A stretch of DNA of 64,000 nucleotides. Origin: Neurospora crassa OR74A (lineage: Eukaryota > Ascomycota > Sordariomycetes > Sordariales > Sordariaceae). Shown here piece by piece: positions 53,242 through 64,000 of this stretch. A model generated the notes under the pieces. The model was not told the DNA's origin, did not search any database, and saw only the letters and a list, made by a program, of their open reading frames with translations. Both the position numbers and the translations under genes were made by a program. Every line of letters begins with the position of its first letter. Position 1 is the first letter of the stretch. The stretch lies in contig NC_026502.1 of assembly GCF_000182925.2 (NCBI RefSeq), forward strand, positions 4,402,001 through 4,466,000, given 5' to 3'.

Positions 53242-56200
53242 TTTGCAAGCATGTGATGATTATTCGCTGTCAAACTGCGTGGTGGAAGTGCACCTTTATC
53301 AATCCATATGTGCCCTAATCAAGGTGGAGATCGAGCATGTGGTGGACTCGTGCTCCGGACCGGACCCTGAGTGCCTGGACACGATGAGGCCGGGATGGCT
53401 TGCTCCGGAGGGCGGAGACTCCACAAGGCTTGTACATAGATGGGGACGTCATGAGCGAAGCTGTCGCAATGAGAATGCTTGTTGCGCAGCGTGTATGTGT
53501 AGAAGATGCGGTAGTGAGTGAGCACATTGTACCCTGTGCTTTCGCGACTGACGACCATCACCATGTATACTGTCCTTGCCACTTGGCAAGTACAGATCCG
53601 CAAAGATGATGCCAGAGCCGCGCAAGCTTACCCTAAGCCGCCGCCCAACTGGAAAGCTTGTGGACCTTGGCGCAACAAAGGATCAGTTGTACCCGGGCAC
53701 AGGGTCGGCGGACAACCGGGTAATGTAGCCGATATTGTGTGATGGCTGTCGTCCCGTCTTTCAGCTTGACTATCCGTCCCCGGTTCCGAGCGAGTCTAGA
53801 GGCGCCACTAAGGCCGGGACCAGAAGCCGCGGGTATACCCTTCCGAGCCGCCCGCGTCGATCTCGAAGTTCAGCGCACGGGTTGTTCATGTCAATCGTAT
53901 TTTATGGATAGCACATCTGTTTTGAAGGATCTGGAGGAGGTTGCATGGCAGTTTCGCACTGTTAAGCGTGCGACCGTGACACGGATTTGGCAGTGGTTCT
54001 TCAGCTCTAGGGACTCGGGATGGGACCGTGTTTCATATTGTCATGGCGGCGTGTGCAGAGGGTTCGGCCGTCGAGCTTCGATGTCATGTCCCGTCCTGGG
54101 GAGCCCTAGCCAAATGTAGCGATAATTATCAGTCGGCACCGTTGATTGTGTACGGGGATGGATCATGGTCATGGCTGCAGTCGTGGCTATCGGAATGGAT
54201 GGAGTCGCGATTTTGGGCCAATGTACTTTGACAACAACAGTCTATTCAGAAGAGCATGATGTTAGCAGTTGCTCAGTCATGACCGGGTGGCTATAGGGAA
54301 AGGCGCTGAGTTCTGAAAATAGTCCCTTTTTCGATAACTGGCAGTCGGCGGTCGCCAATCCCTTCCACTTGGGCTCGGGACGCGGATCAGCGTTTGGTGT
54401 CCCGGGACGAGGGACATGAGAGATGGTCGGGCGTTGCGCCCAAGGGACCGGGGAGGGGAGAGGGGGGTAAAGACGTTACGATTTGCGACTGGAGATTGGG
54501 CTTCTGGCCTGAAGGTATGTAGCGAATGTTCGGAGAATGGAAGACGATGGGGAGGACAAGGGACAGACGAATTGCAATCGACAGGAGAGCAACACTGAAA
54601 CAGCGACGAAGCTCCAGGGACCAAGACAGGGCAGAACACTTGGCAGGGTAGCGGCAAGCAGCAACTGGTTGACGAGTGGTCGGAAGAGGTGGGGGACAGA
54701 CAGGGCATTCTCGTGCATGTCAATCATGTCGGGTGCGACAGGGGCACGATAAGCGGACTGGAAGGCCCATTAAAATAGTAGAGGTACCCAGGAGGAACCA
54801 ATGCCAAGGAACGGCGAAGCTGTGGAGACACATTTCGAGAAACACAGCACGGACCTTTCTCCTCGTGGGATGAGACGATCAGAAAAAAAAGGGGACGGGA
54901 GGTCTGAGATTAAACAACGGTCATTAGGTTGCGAGAATGAGATAAAAGGGCATTGGAGTGGCTAGGCAGTGTCGGGTGATATCAGGTCTGCATCTTGGGC
55001 TGCCTTTGGGAGCTTGATGAGGACATGATAGTGAAGGGAGGGAAGAGGGAGAGGGATGCCGGGATTCGAGATTAATTCTAGAGGTACCATGGACATGAGA
55101 ACCGTGACAACTGAATCCCCCGGATATGATGGCGGATTCGACGGCAAGCCACGTTGGATGGTGGTAGTGCTAGGTAGAGGTACCTAAGTAGAGGGTTGTC
55201 CATGGTACCTATCTTTGCTCTCAGCCGAGGACTTTGCAAATTTGCGAGTCTGTGTGGCTGTGATTTTTTAGACTTGGTGAGAGTCCAAGACAGCGAGGAA
55301 CCACCTGCAGCATCCCCTTCTGTCACGACTTGGCATGATTGCTTTTTCCGAGCCGATGAATTTCCCATGGACATCCATCACTCTCAGCCCGTCCGGGTCA
55401 AGGCATGCTGTCACGATTATCGGGTGAATTTATCTAGTCAAAAAAAAAGCAGTCACACGATAATTGACAGTTTTCGTCACCTTTCAGCTTCATGTGTTAA
55501 TGTAATCATGTACGTACTATGTACTGTCAGGTGTACGTACCTAGAGGTAGGTAGTGTACCAAGGTACTATTGCAGGCTGTTGTACTGTGGAGGTACACTA
55601 CACTTTACACTACAAGTCCAAGTCAGCCAGTTTAGACCCCTTTCGTGACCCCTGTCGCCAATCTGGACTTCCAGTGGACTTTTGGTGCTGTTAGCGCATT
55701 GCGGTAAAATTGGGGGTACTTCCACTTACGCTCGACGGGAATCGTTGCAGCTTCAACCTTGCACGCCAGCAATTGAGAAGTCCAGTCCAGTCGCTCATTC
55801 GATTCTCACTTCCAGTTCCAACCACGAAGAACCCACGACTCGACGACGAGCCCACGTCCAAGCTCCTGTCCTCAGCACATCCAGGACCCTCCATCCCCGA
55901 CCGAATACACTCGCTTCGTTTCACAGAGAGCGAGCCACTGGCCCGTCTCCTTTCACAAATCACCAGACACCTCTCCCCGTCATCTCAGCCCAGGAGGGAC
56001 CCAGCTGAGAGCAGCAGCCGCAGGTCCGGACGAACACATTCAGTCAGTCACCCATAAGTCCCTTGGTTCCAGAGGTTCGGTTCTGTCGCTGTGTGTGTTT
56101 CTCTCGGTACCCCTCAGCATGGCTGACCTTTGACGAGTCCAACCAGACAGACAGTCAACCCCGACACTTTGATTCTATACCACGACCGACCCCGATTTCT

Positions 56201-56485
56201 ATCTCTTAATCGTAAACCCTAATACCGGACGCAGCCCAGTCTCAACACGTTTACGTCGGAACCTCCTCGCACGCGACGACCGTATCGGGACGAATCAACC
56301 GACCGACCGACCGACCGAGTCAGTCTCATCAGGGAAAGCTGAGCTGAGCTTCTGGGTTCCTAGCTCAACCCACCCGCCAAGGCGACGGCGACGGCGACAA
56401 TTACAACTATCCTCTTGTCGCAGTATCCACCATCCCCCAGATAGCTCGAAACATAGATGCCTTTTACCTGGCCAGCACCGCCAAG
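53242..56485. other. 3.2-kb intergenic region upstream of the DOCK gene
   Basis: No gene is supported. TAGAGGTA copies lie at 54779, 55079, 55175 and 55542 with many GGTACC, GTACGTAC and TAGGTA words nearby. The last 700 nt are C-rich and include a CGAC tetranucleotide repeat near 56298-56319 and a GGCGAC triplet-type repeat near 56380-56400; they probably form a long leader for the DOCK gene. Confidence 0.5.
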
Positions 56486-59400
56486 ATGCCCTGGCAACCA
56501 CTGCCCCGAATTGCTTTCGCCGTAGCTACATATCCCTTCACTGCCTCCAGCGCGGCCGACCTCCCCCTCGAAATCGGCGACGAGTTATACATCATTGAAG
56601 AGACACCCGATGGGAACTGGTTGAGAGGCTACCTGGTCGCCCCTCCAAGTCTGCTTGCCGGTCTGACCAGTGTCAACGGCCAGACATTAGAGGCTCGCGT
56701 CTTCAGCGGCATCTTCCCCCGCAGCTGTGTCGAGGTACGCGAAGTGCTGGGCGAAAGTGACGAGACTGACGACAGCGAGCCTGACGATGGGGAGCCAAAC
56801 GGAGAGAAGAAGAAGAGAAGGAGCGAACGAGTGACAAAAGAAGGCCGCTTGTCCGTTCCCGTACAACGCGATCCTAATGAGCCTCGACCACCTGCTCCCG
56901 TACCTATGCTCAAGATTGGCGACGAAACACCTACTTCGGCTGCTGAACCCCTCATTGATGAGATCGCATCCTGCCTCCGCGAATGGCACTCAACAAACCT
57001 TCATGGGCTCCTGCTCTCGCGACAGTACGAAAAGCTCGACACTCTTTCCAAGCTGATCACAAGCCTCAACCTCTCGCGACAGCAGTTTCTCCATAATGTC
57101 CTCACTACCTGGGAATACGACAACTTGCGGGAAAAGACGGTTTGGGATCTGGTCCGTGTCAACAAGCTGTGTGGAGGAGAGGTCATCGTGCGCGATCCCA
57201 ACGCCCGTGGCCGTGTGATGACGGGCGATGATTCTGTCGTAGAAATAACCCAACTGCAGTCCGTCATGAGCCTGCTGGACGAGCCTCCAACAACCACACC
57301 CGAGTTGACGGCCTTGCACCACTTGATGGTGGACATCAAAATGTTTGCCGGCGCATCCAACGAGTCGACAACCCTGGTCCTTTACCTTGCAACAAAAGCA
57401 CCCGGAGGAAGAGTCACGCCTCTGTCGGAGAGTTACATAGTAGATGTGCCAGCTGGCGGACAACTAACCAACCTAGCACGGACCTCCCAGATGCGCACGC
57501 TTTTTTCCGATCTCTCGTCTGCCGACGTTGGTGATGTACAGTCCTCCAAATCCGAGTTGTTGTTGGTCGTCAAAATCCGGGCACCTCAGTCAGTTGTAGC
57601 AGCCAAGCCGAGCTCTCGATCAGGCGCGCCCTCCAACAGTTCGCCCCAGATATCCGCCAAAGAGTCAAAACCACCCCTGACGTCCGGGAATAAAGCCTTG
57701 CGTAGGAGCATGGTTTGGGCCAACAAGAATACCCGGGGCGCGTTTACTAGGAAGAACTCGGACCTTGAGGCGTTGTCGGAGCAGGCCGAAGAACAGCAGA
57801 CCAGCAATGAAGCCCTTGAAAGTAGGGACGGAGGACCACCGAGTACCGCTAACTCGAATAGAGCAGGTCGTTCTTCTATGGACGGCCAATCCCCACCGAC
57901 TACAGCCGACAGGACAGTCGGCGTTGGAGTGCTGAAGCTGAACTCGATCATGAAGCAACAAGGCGAGGAGGTTGAACATGTGGTCAACATTTGGGCACCC
58001 TGCTCCAAGTTCCCATCGGACAGACATGGTGACAGCGAGGAATGGGACCCACTAATAAAGGAAATATGCGACATCAGATCAGGGCACCATGAAAGGTCAA
58101 GGAGAGCCGAAAGGTTACAGATACGCCTTCGGTCCTTCAACAACCCGGACGCCGACGCCCTTATCAAGATGACGCCTACGGTCTTGTCTGGGATCTGCAA
58201 GACCAACAAGATGGGTTTCTCTGGAGCGCCAACCAAGCCGCGATCAGACATCTATGTCACCATTGACGAAGCTATCCTGACCAGGCAGACCCTACTGTCC
58301 CGGTACGGAGCAAGCGCGACAGCGCTGCCCAGCAGTATTCACAGCACCAACTTGCAGATTACCCTCGAGGTACGTCGGGCAAATGGCGAACGCATCGACT
58401 ACTGCATCTATCCCTCTTCCAAAGACGAAGGCCTGAGCACATGGAGATCGACAGCCGTCGACCGTGGAGACCCGTGGAAGCAGATCGTCAAGCTCGTCCT
58501 TGCTCCCCAAGATGTCCATCAGTCACACATCGTCATGTACCTTGCAGATGCGCCAAATCCTCCGTTCGCTGTCGCATATCTGCCTCTGTGGGATCAGCAG
58601 GCCTTCATCCATGACGGTTCCCATAACTTGTTGTTGTACAAGCTGGATGAGAATACGTCCAACGCCCAAGCCCCTGCAGGAGGCAAGGGAGGATATCTGA
58701 GCTTGCCTTTTGCTTCTAACTTCCGCGATGAGCATGCTGAGGTGACTGGTCCGCTGGCTGTTTTGCGCATCGATACATATCTTTGCAGCACGCGGTTCTC
58801 CCAAGACAAGGTCGTGCTGGGCCTGTTAAAGGGCAAGGACTTGCCTCTGGAAGAGGTACCTGACATTCTGAAGGCATTCATCTTCGTACCCGAAATCGAG
58901 GTTGTCAAGTTGCTGAACGATGTCCTGGACGCCCTTTTTGGCATTCTTGTTCATTACACCGGGCACGACGACCTGGAAGATCTCGTCTTCACTGCCTTGG
59001 TCAGAGTGCTGGACATTGTTCATGACAGGCGCTTCAACCTCGCTCCTCTTGTCGACCAGTACGCAGAAACTCGGTTCAATTACCCATTTGCCACGCCCTG
59101 TCTTGTCAGGTCCTTTACCAGGCTACTGTCAAAACCAACAGAGCCAGAGACATCGCGGAAACTGCGCGCCACCTTCAAGGTTGTACGGCACATCCTCAAG
59201 TTCATCACCCATGCCAGGGGCCAACAAAAGGAAAAGGAGGCTGGAATAGGGATCACCACCTCCAACCCCGGCTTCACGCGCCACCTGCGCACCATCTTCA
59301 AGGCCCTCGATGCTTTGATGCGTAACCAGGCACCTGTTTTGGTGGGCAGCCAAACGCTCGCCGTCCAACATTTTCACACGTGGCTGCCCGAACTCACCGG

Positions 59401-62400
59401 CTTATTGACAACCGAGGAGATTCTCCATATTGCCATCGACTTCATGGACTCTTGCTCATCCGTCAAGGGCAAGCTCGTGCTGTACAAGCTGGTCCTCATC
59501 ATCAACTACTCCAAGCTCGACATCTTTTCGCACCCAGAGCAGCGGTCCGCCTTGAGCGCTAATACCGTGAGGTGGATCGCACCGCACTGGGGGCATACTG
59601 ATGAGGTGACGGAGCAATGGAGAGAACAGGTGCGGCTGTGCTGCTCAGTGCTTGCCAGCCAGGTCGAGCATCTCGGACCGGAGATCCCAGATTATATCCC
59701 CAAAATTATCCAGTCTTACCTCGCCATCCAGGCTGCCGAGAAGACGCCCAAAAACCGTTTGTCGCTTCTGTTCCCCACATCATACCCATTCCCCGCCAAG
59801 CCGACTGCCGAAGAGGTGGTCTTTGACGAAGCCCTCATCGAGCTCTCTGCTGTCCTGTCAGCGCTGTCCAACTCCCCCAGCGGCATGCAACTGGAGCTGG
59901 CGGAAGACGATCTCAACATCCTTGTCGAAAGCTGCCTCCGCGTACTCATGAGCATTCTGCAAGGCGAGACCTTCCCCCCCAACTGGCTCAGCGTGCACAT
60001 CTTCCATCACAAGTCGACCATGCGGATGCTGCAATATCTTGCCACTTTGTTGCTCGAGTCCTTCCTCCCGCATCCGGATGAGGCCGAGAACTTTGATACC
60101 GAGCTGTGGAAGATGTTCTTCACTACACTGCTCAAGCTGGTGGGGAGCCCCTCGCTGGCGTTGGAGACGTTCCCGGAGCAAAAGAGAAGAGCGGTCTGGA
60201 AGATTGCAGGCGATGTCAGAGAGCATGGAGCCGATCTGCTGAGGAAAACGTGGGAGGCTATTGGATGGGAGACAAGCCTGGAGGAGAGGGCACGGTATGG
60301 GCTGTCTAAGATGGGCGGTTATCAGGTGCAGTATGTGCCTACGCTTGTTGGGCCCATTGTTGAGCTTTGTCTTAGTGTCCACGAGGGTCTCCGGAGGATG
60401 GCTGTAGAGGTTCTGCAGACCATGATTGTCAGCGAGTGGACCCTGAGCGAGGATTTGTCAGTCATTCAGATGGAGATCATCGACTGTCTTGATGGCTACT
60501 TTAAGGAAAAGCCATTGACAGAGAGTATCCTCCAGAAGCTGTTTGTGAGCGAGCTTCTGGACCGCTTTGAACCCCTCTCCAAGATCCCAGACGAGCCATT
60601 GTACACTGCCATCCGTAAGCTGATGGGCACAGTCGACGAGTTCCTCGATTTGCTGGTTGCCGTCCACGGCGGTGACGGTTCAGGTGAAACCTCCGACCTC
60701 GTTCACCGCCTCCGTCTCATGGAGTTCCTTCGCGACATGCAAAAGGAGGAAATCTTCATCCGCTACGTCCACCAGCTCGCCAGCCTCCAAGCCTCGTCCC
60801 GGAACTACACCGAAGCTGGGCTCGCTCTACGCCTACACGCAGACCTCTACGACTGGGACCCTCTCAAAACCACACCCGCCCTCGACGACCCTTGCTTTCC
60901 AGCGCAATCCCATTTTGAGCGCAAGGAGCGCATCTACTTCGACATGATCAGGCACTTCGAAGACGGGCACGCCTGGTCCTGCGCGCTCGCTGCGTACAAA
61001 GAGCTCCAAGCCCAGTACGAGTCCAACATCTTCGACTTCGCTAAGCTCGCCCGCACGCAACGGGCCATTGCCACCATTTACGAGACCATCGCACACAAGA
61101 CCGACAAGCTCATACCCAAGTACTTCAAAGTCGTCTACAAGGGTCTCGGCTTCCCTCCTTCCGTACGCGACAAGGCTTTCGTCTTCGAGGGCGCATCCCC
61201 TACCGAACGCACGGCTGGCTTCACCGATCGCATGCAGGAGATGTATCCCTCTGCGCAGATCATCACCCCTTCTTATGACCGTGACACTGCAGAGTACGAC
61301 GTTGAAGGCCAGTTCCTAATCATATCAGCCATTTCCCCCCACCGTGACCTCACGCATACCGTCTTCCAGCGCGCTCGCGTTCCACAAATCATCCGCGACT
61401 ATCTTATCTCTTCTAGCCCCCAAACGTTTAGCGTCAGCACAAAGAGAGACACGAACGGGGATGTAAGGGATCATTACGCCGAGAAGACCCTCTACACCAC
61501 CGCCGAACCTTTCCCAACCATACTCAAACGGAGCGAGATCGTTGAAATCAAGCATGTGAGGTTGACAGCAAAGGAGACGGCCCTGGAGAGGATCGTGAGA
61601 AAAACGGGAGAGATGACGGCTGTTGAGAAGAAGATAGCAGAAGGACAGGCGCAAGGGGGTGAGGGAAGTGACGAGGCTACCGTGATGTTGTTGGTCGATG
61701 CGGTCAGCATCAGTGTAAATCCGGAGAGCGAAGCGAGTGTGAGTAGGTACCGAGAGCTGATTCCTGGAATGGGGAGCACGACGCCAATCACGATAAGATG
61801 CGGGAGTGATGAGGATGAGGACGAGGAAGACGCCCCCCCAGAGATTGATGCCCAAGAGAACGCCATCAAGATGGCGTTGGTGGATCATGCGATTATGATC
61901 AAGAGGTGTTTGGCAACCTTTGCGAAGAGCCCTAGGGAGATGGTGAGGAAACATGGGCAAGATTTGCAGAAGTGTAAGTCCCCCCTGTGTTACCATCGTG
62001 CTGGACGATGTGGCGCTAACCCAGACAGTCTTCGAACGAACATTCGCCCCCGAAATCGCAATCTTCACACCACCACCCGCCCGCGCTCCCCATCCCTCTC
62101 CCGGCAGCGAACGCACCGGCGGTATCACACCCTCGCCAACCTGGCCACGATCACCGGGACCTTCAGCTTTCAATTCCGCAACCGGACAGCACAAACACCA
62201 CCTATCCGCCACTGCCTCTTTGGCGAATGGCCACGGTCTCGGCATCTCCTCAAACGCTCAAGGCCATGCTCACACCGCAAGCGAAACAACAGATGTTCTA
62301 GGCGAAATTGTGGTCAGCACCGGAATTTCCCAACCCGTTTCCCTGCGACAAGGACGTGGTGCAAGGCTGAGTTTCTTGGGAGGTAGGAGGAAGGATGGGA

Positions 62401-63089
62401 ATTCCCCCACGGCTCATCAGCTATCGTCAACCGGTTCTATCCCCCACCTACTGAACGGTAGCGAGCACAACCTCGCCAGCAGGTCCAAATCTCACGAGGA
62501 CATGCACGCTGGATCAGCATCAGCAACGGTGATGAACACGCCCACCACCAATGGCGACCGAAGCCCCTCTGCCCCTAGCAATGTAATTCAAAGCAGGAAA
62601 GAGCAGCAACAGCAGCAAACCGACAACACACAAGAAGGGTACGGGTCGATAGGGAAGGCGAACCGCCGCTCCTTCCTTCGCGGTTTCAGCTCTTCCGATA
62701 AGGTTCACCTCATTAACGCTATCAACGGCGTGGCTGACAGTGTTGGTGGAAATACGGACTGGCAGACGGAGTACTCATCCCCTTCTATTTCTCAGCCCAA
62801 CTTGGATTCACCCTTGCAATCGCAATCCGACCAGCTTGACCGAGAAAGGGAACGCGGAGCGGCGGCAGCGGCGCTGAATGGTGTGTCTGTTGGTGGATAT
62901 GGGAAGAAGGAAAAGAAGAGCAAGAAAGATAAGGAGGACAAGGAGGAGGACAGAGACTTGAAGGAGCTTAAAGACAAGTTCCATAACGGCAGTGCGAGTG
63001 TTAAGAAAAGGCTGAGCATGCTGAAGTTGGGTAACATGAAGAAGAGTGGAAAGGGGGATGGAAAGATGGGGGCACTGGATGAGGAATAG
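56486..63089 (+). CDS. DOCK-family guanine nucleotide exchange factor
   Basis: DOCK proteins activate Rac/Cdc42-type GTPases and so control polarity and hyphal growth. Exons 56486-61973 and 62029-63089 give 2182 residues; the 55-nt intron has GTAAGT, GCTAAC and ACAG signals and joins as LQKFFERTFAPE. The N-terminus holds an SH3-like domain (AVATYPFTASSAADLPLEIGDEL, residues about 8-75). A Ser-rich linker is followed by the C2-like DHR-1 domain (about residues 570-740: SDIYVTIDEAILT, ITLEVRRANGERIDYCIYPS, HSHIVMYLADAPNPPFAVAYLPLW pattern). A long helical region leads to the catalytic DHR-2 domain (about 1400-1830: EAGLALRLHADLYDW, FFRYFKVVYKGLGFP-like PKYFKVVYKGLGFP, MALVDHAIMIKRCLA). A disordered tail of about 330 residues ends Lys-rich. 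The start MPWQPLPRIAFAVATYPF matches the usual fungal start. Note the 5.5-kb intronless first exon. Confidence 0.93.
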
Positions 63090-64000
63090 TGTCTTGCGTC
63101 TGCCACCGTTGGGTATGATGAGCATTTTCTCGGGTGGGATCATTGTCAGCCTTGTCCGCCACGTCCGCCTCGTCATCCGCTTCGTGACCGCCGGCAAGAA
63201 GGATTTATCTGAAGGACGAACCCAAAACCCGTGCTCATACAGCTCATGCTGTCAAACTAACACGGCTTCATTTCTTTTGGTTTAGGATAGAACATATCTT
63301 ATGGCATTGGGCGCTCAAGGAGGGTGATTGCGTTCTTTTGTTTTCTCTCTTTTTTGTTCATCACGTCTGCACTTCAGGATACCTAGGTAGAGGGACATTT
63401 CACTCCGAACTTCTATCTTCTATCACCGTCATCATCATGCTCTGCATTACACGCTTCATCATTCATAATCTCCTTCATCTTTCTACTATCATTCACGCAC
63501 GGACTGGTCTACACGGAATGAAACGGGTGGTCCTTATAGGAGTGGGAGCCTCTGGGGGGCGGAACACTGAAGCACGTCTTGGTTTTTGTTGGATGTTTGC
63601 ATCTTGGTGCTCCTTGTCGACGGACGAGCAATGCATGTCTAGGTACACTTTCCCTTTGTTTACTTTATCCCTTTCCAATGCTAGCTCGCACCACCGCTTG
63701 TACAATATGTTCTTACTCCGCTTCCTGTATAATAGACTTTGTCCGCCTTTACTTTGATAGGATGAGAAGATCAATCTCGTACCTTGGGCCTTTGGAGGCG
63801 ACTGCTGGCATAGCAGACTCAAAAGACGGGAGAAGGGTGAGCCCACAGGCGGAGAAGCGCGCGGGGAAAATGCCTTTAAGCAGCCCTCTGAGGCGCATCG
63901 GCGAGGCCTACCAAGTTCAATGTTAAAATAGATAGCGATGAAGGCGATTTGAACATCAATCTCAGCGTGACCAGTTCCAAGCTTTTTGCATTGAGTGCTA
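63090..64000. other. Downstream region of the DOCK gene
   Basis: The 3' UTR of the DOCK gene is expected here. Open frames on both strands around 63338-63926 overlap and have no recognisable product. No gene is supported up to the window end. Confidence 0.5.

Noticed and set aside
61325-62245. 306-codon minus-strand frame inside the DOCK gene
   Set aside because: Antisense shadow of the DHR-2 coding region without domain support.

Overview
The window looks like a gene-dense stretch of a filamentous ascomycete (Sordariomycete) genome, most likely Neurospora or a very close relative. Genes are monocistronic on both strands. They carry few, short introns with GT(A/G)(A/C)GT-type donors and CTRAC branch sites 10-20 nt before the acceptor, and intergenic gaps are long. 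The spliced ADP/ATP carrier agrees, as far as I remember it, with the classic 313-residue Neurospora crassa protein. I found no transposon, virus-like element, CRISPR array or rRNA.

Layout. 1-400: last two exons of ribosomal protein eS25. 3720-9546: three + strand genes (mitochondrial ADP/ATP carrier, CENP-X/MHF2-like histone-fold protein, GPI-type cupredoxin). 9978-14812: a divergent pair (MAPR/cytochrome b5-fold membrane protein on -, coiled-coil protein with a C-terminal S/T-P-x-K/R array on +). 16036-23880: a bromodomain protein resembling the NuA4 subunit Bdc1/BRD8 (-) and a small coiled-coil protein (+). 25116-31785: a pepsin-like aspartic protease (-) divergent from the ER Hsp70-like chaperone Lhs1/Grp170 (+). 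32920-36623: an intracellular alpha-amylase (+) convergent with a Ser/Thr-rich secreted protein (-). 37573-42816: SDA1 (-), a histidine-phosphatase-fold protein ending in a PCNA-binding-like motif (+), an alkyltransferase-like DNA-repair protein (-) and an intron-containing tRNA-Ala (-). 45140-50336: a Clr5-like/ankyrin protein and an acetylxylan esterase-type secreted enzyme (both -). 52707-53241: two identical tRNA-Gln genes in inverted orientation. 56486-63089: a 2182-residue DOCK-family guanine nucleotide exchange factor (+).

There is no operon or biosynthetic cluster. The mix is housekeeping (ribosome biogenesis, ADP/ATP exchange, ER folding, chromatin, tRNA) plus secreted or carbohydrate-active enzymes. 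The observations most worth following are: an 8-bp motif (TAGAGGTA or its complement) found 26 times, always outside exons; a C-terminal PIP-box/basic tail on a phosphoglycerate-mutase-like protein lying tail-to-tail with an alkyltransferase-like repair gene; a probable GC-AG intron in the amylase; a stop-free intron sitting exactly at the flap of the aspartic protease; and a dense array of CDK-type sites in the coiled-coil protein. All exon boundaries are inferred by eye from splice signals, reading frame and family knowledge.
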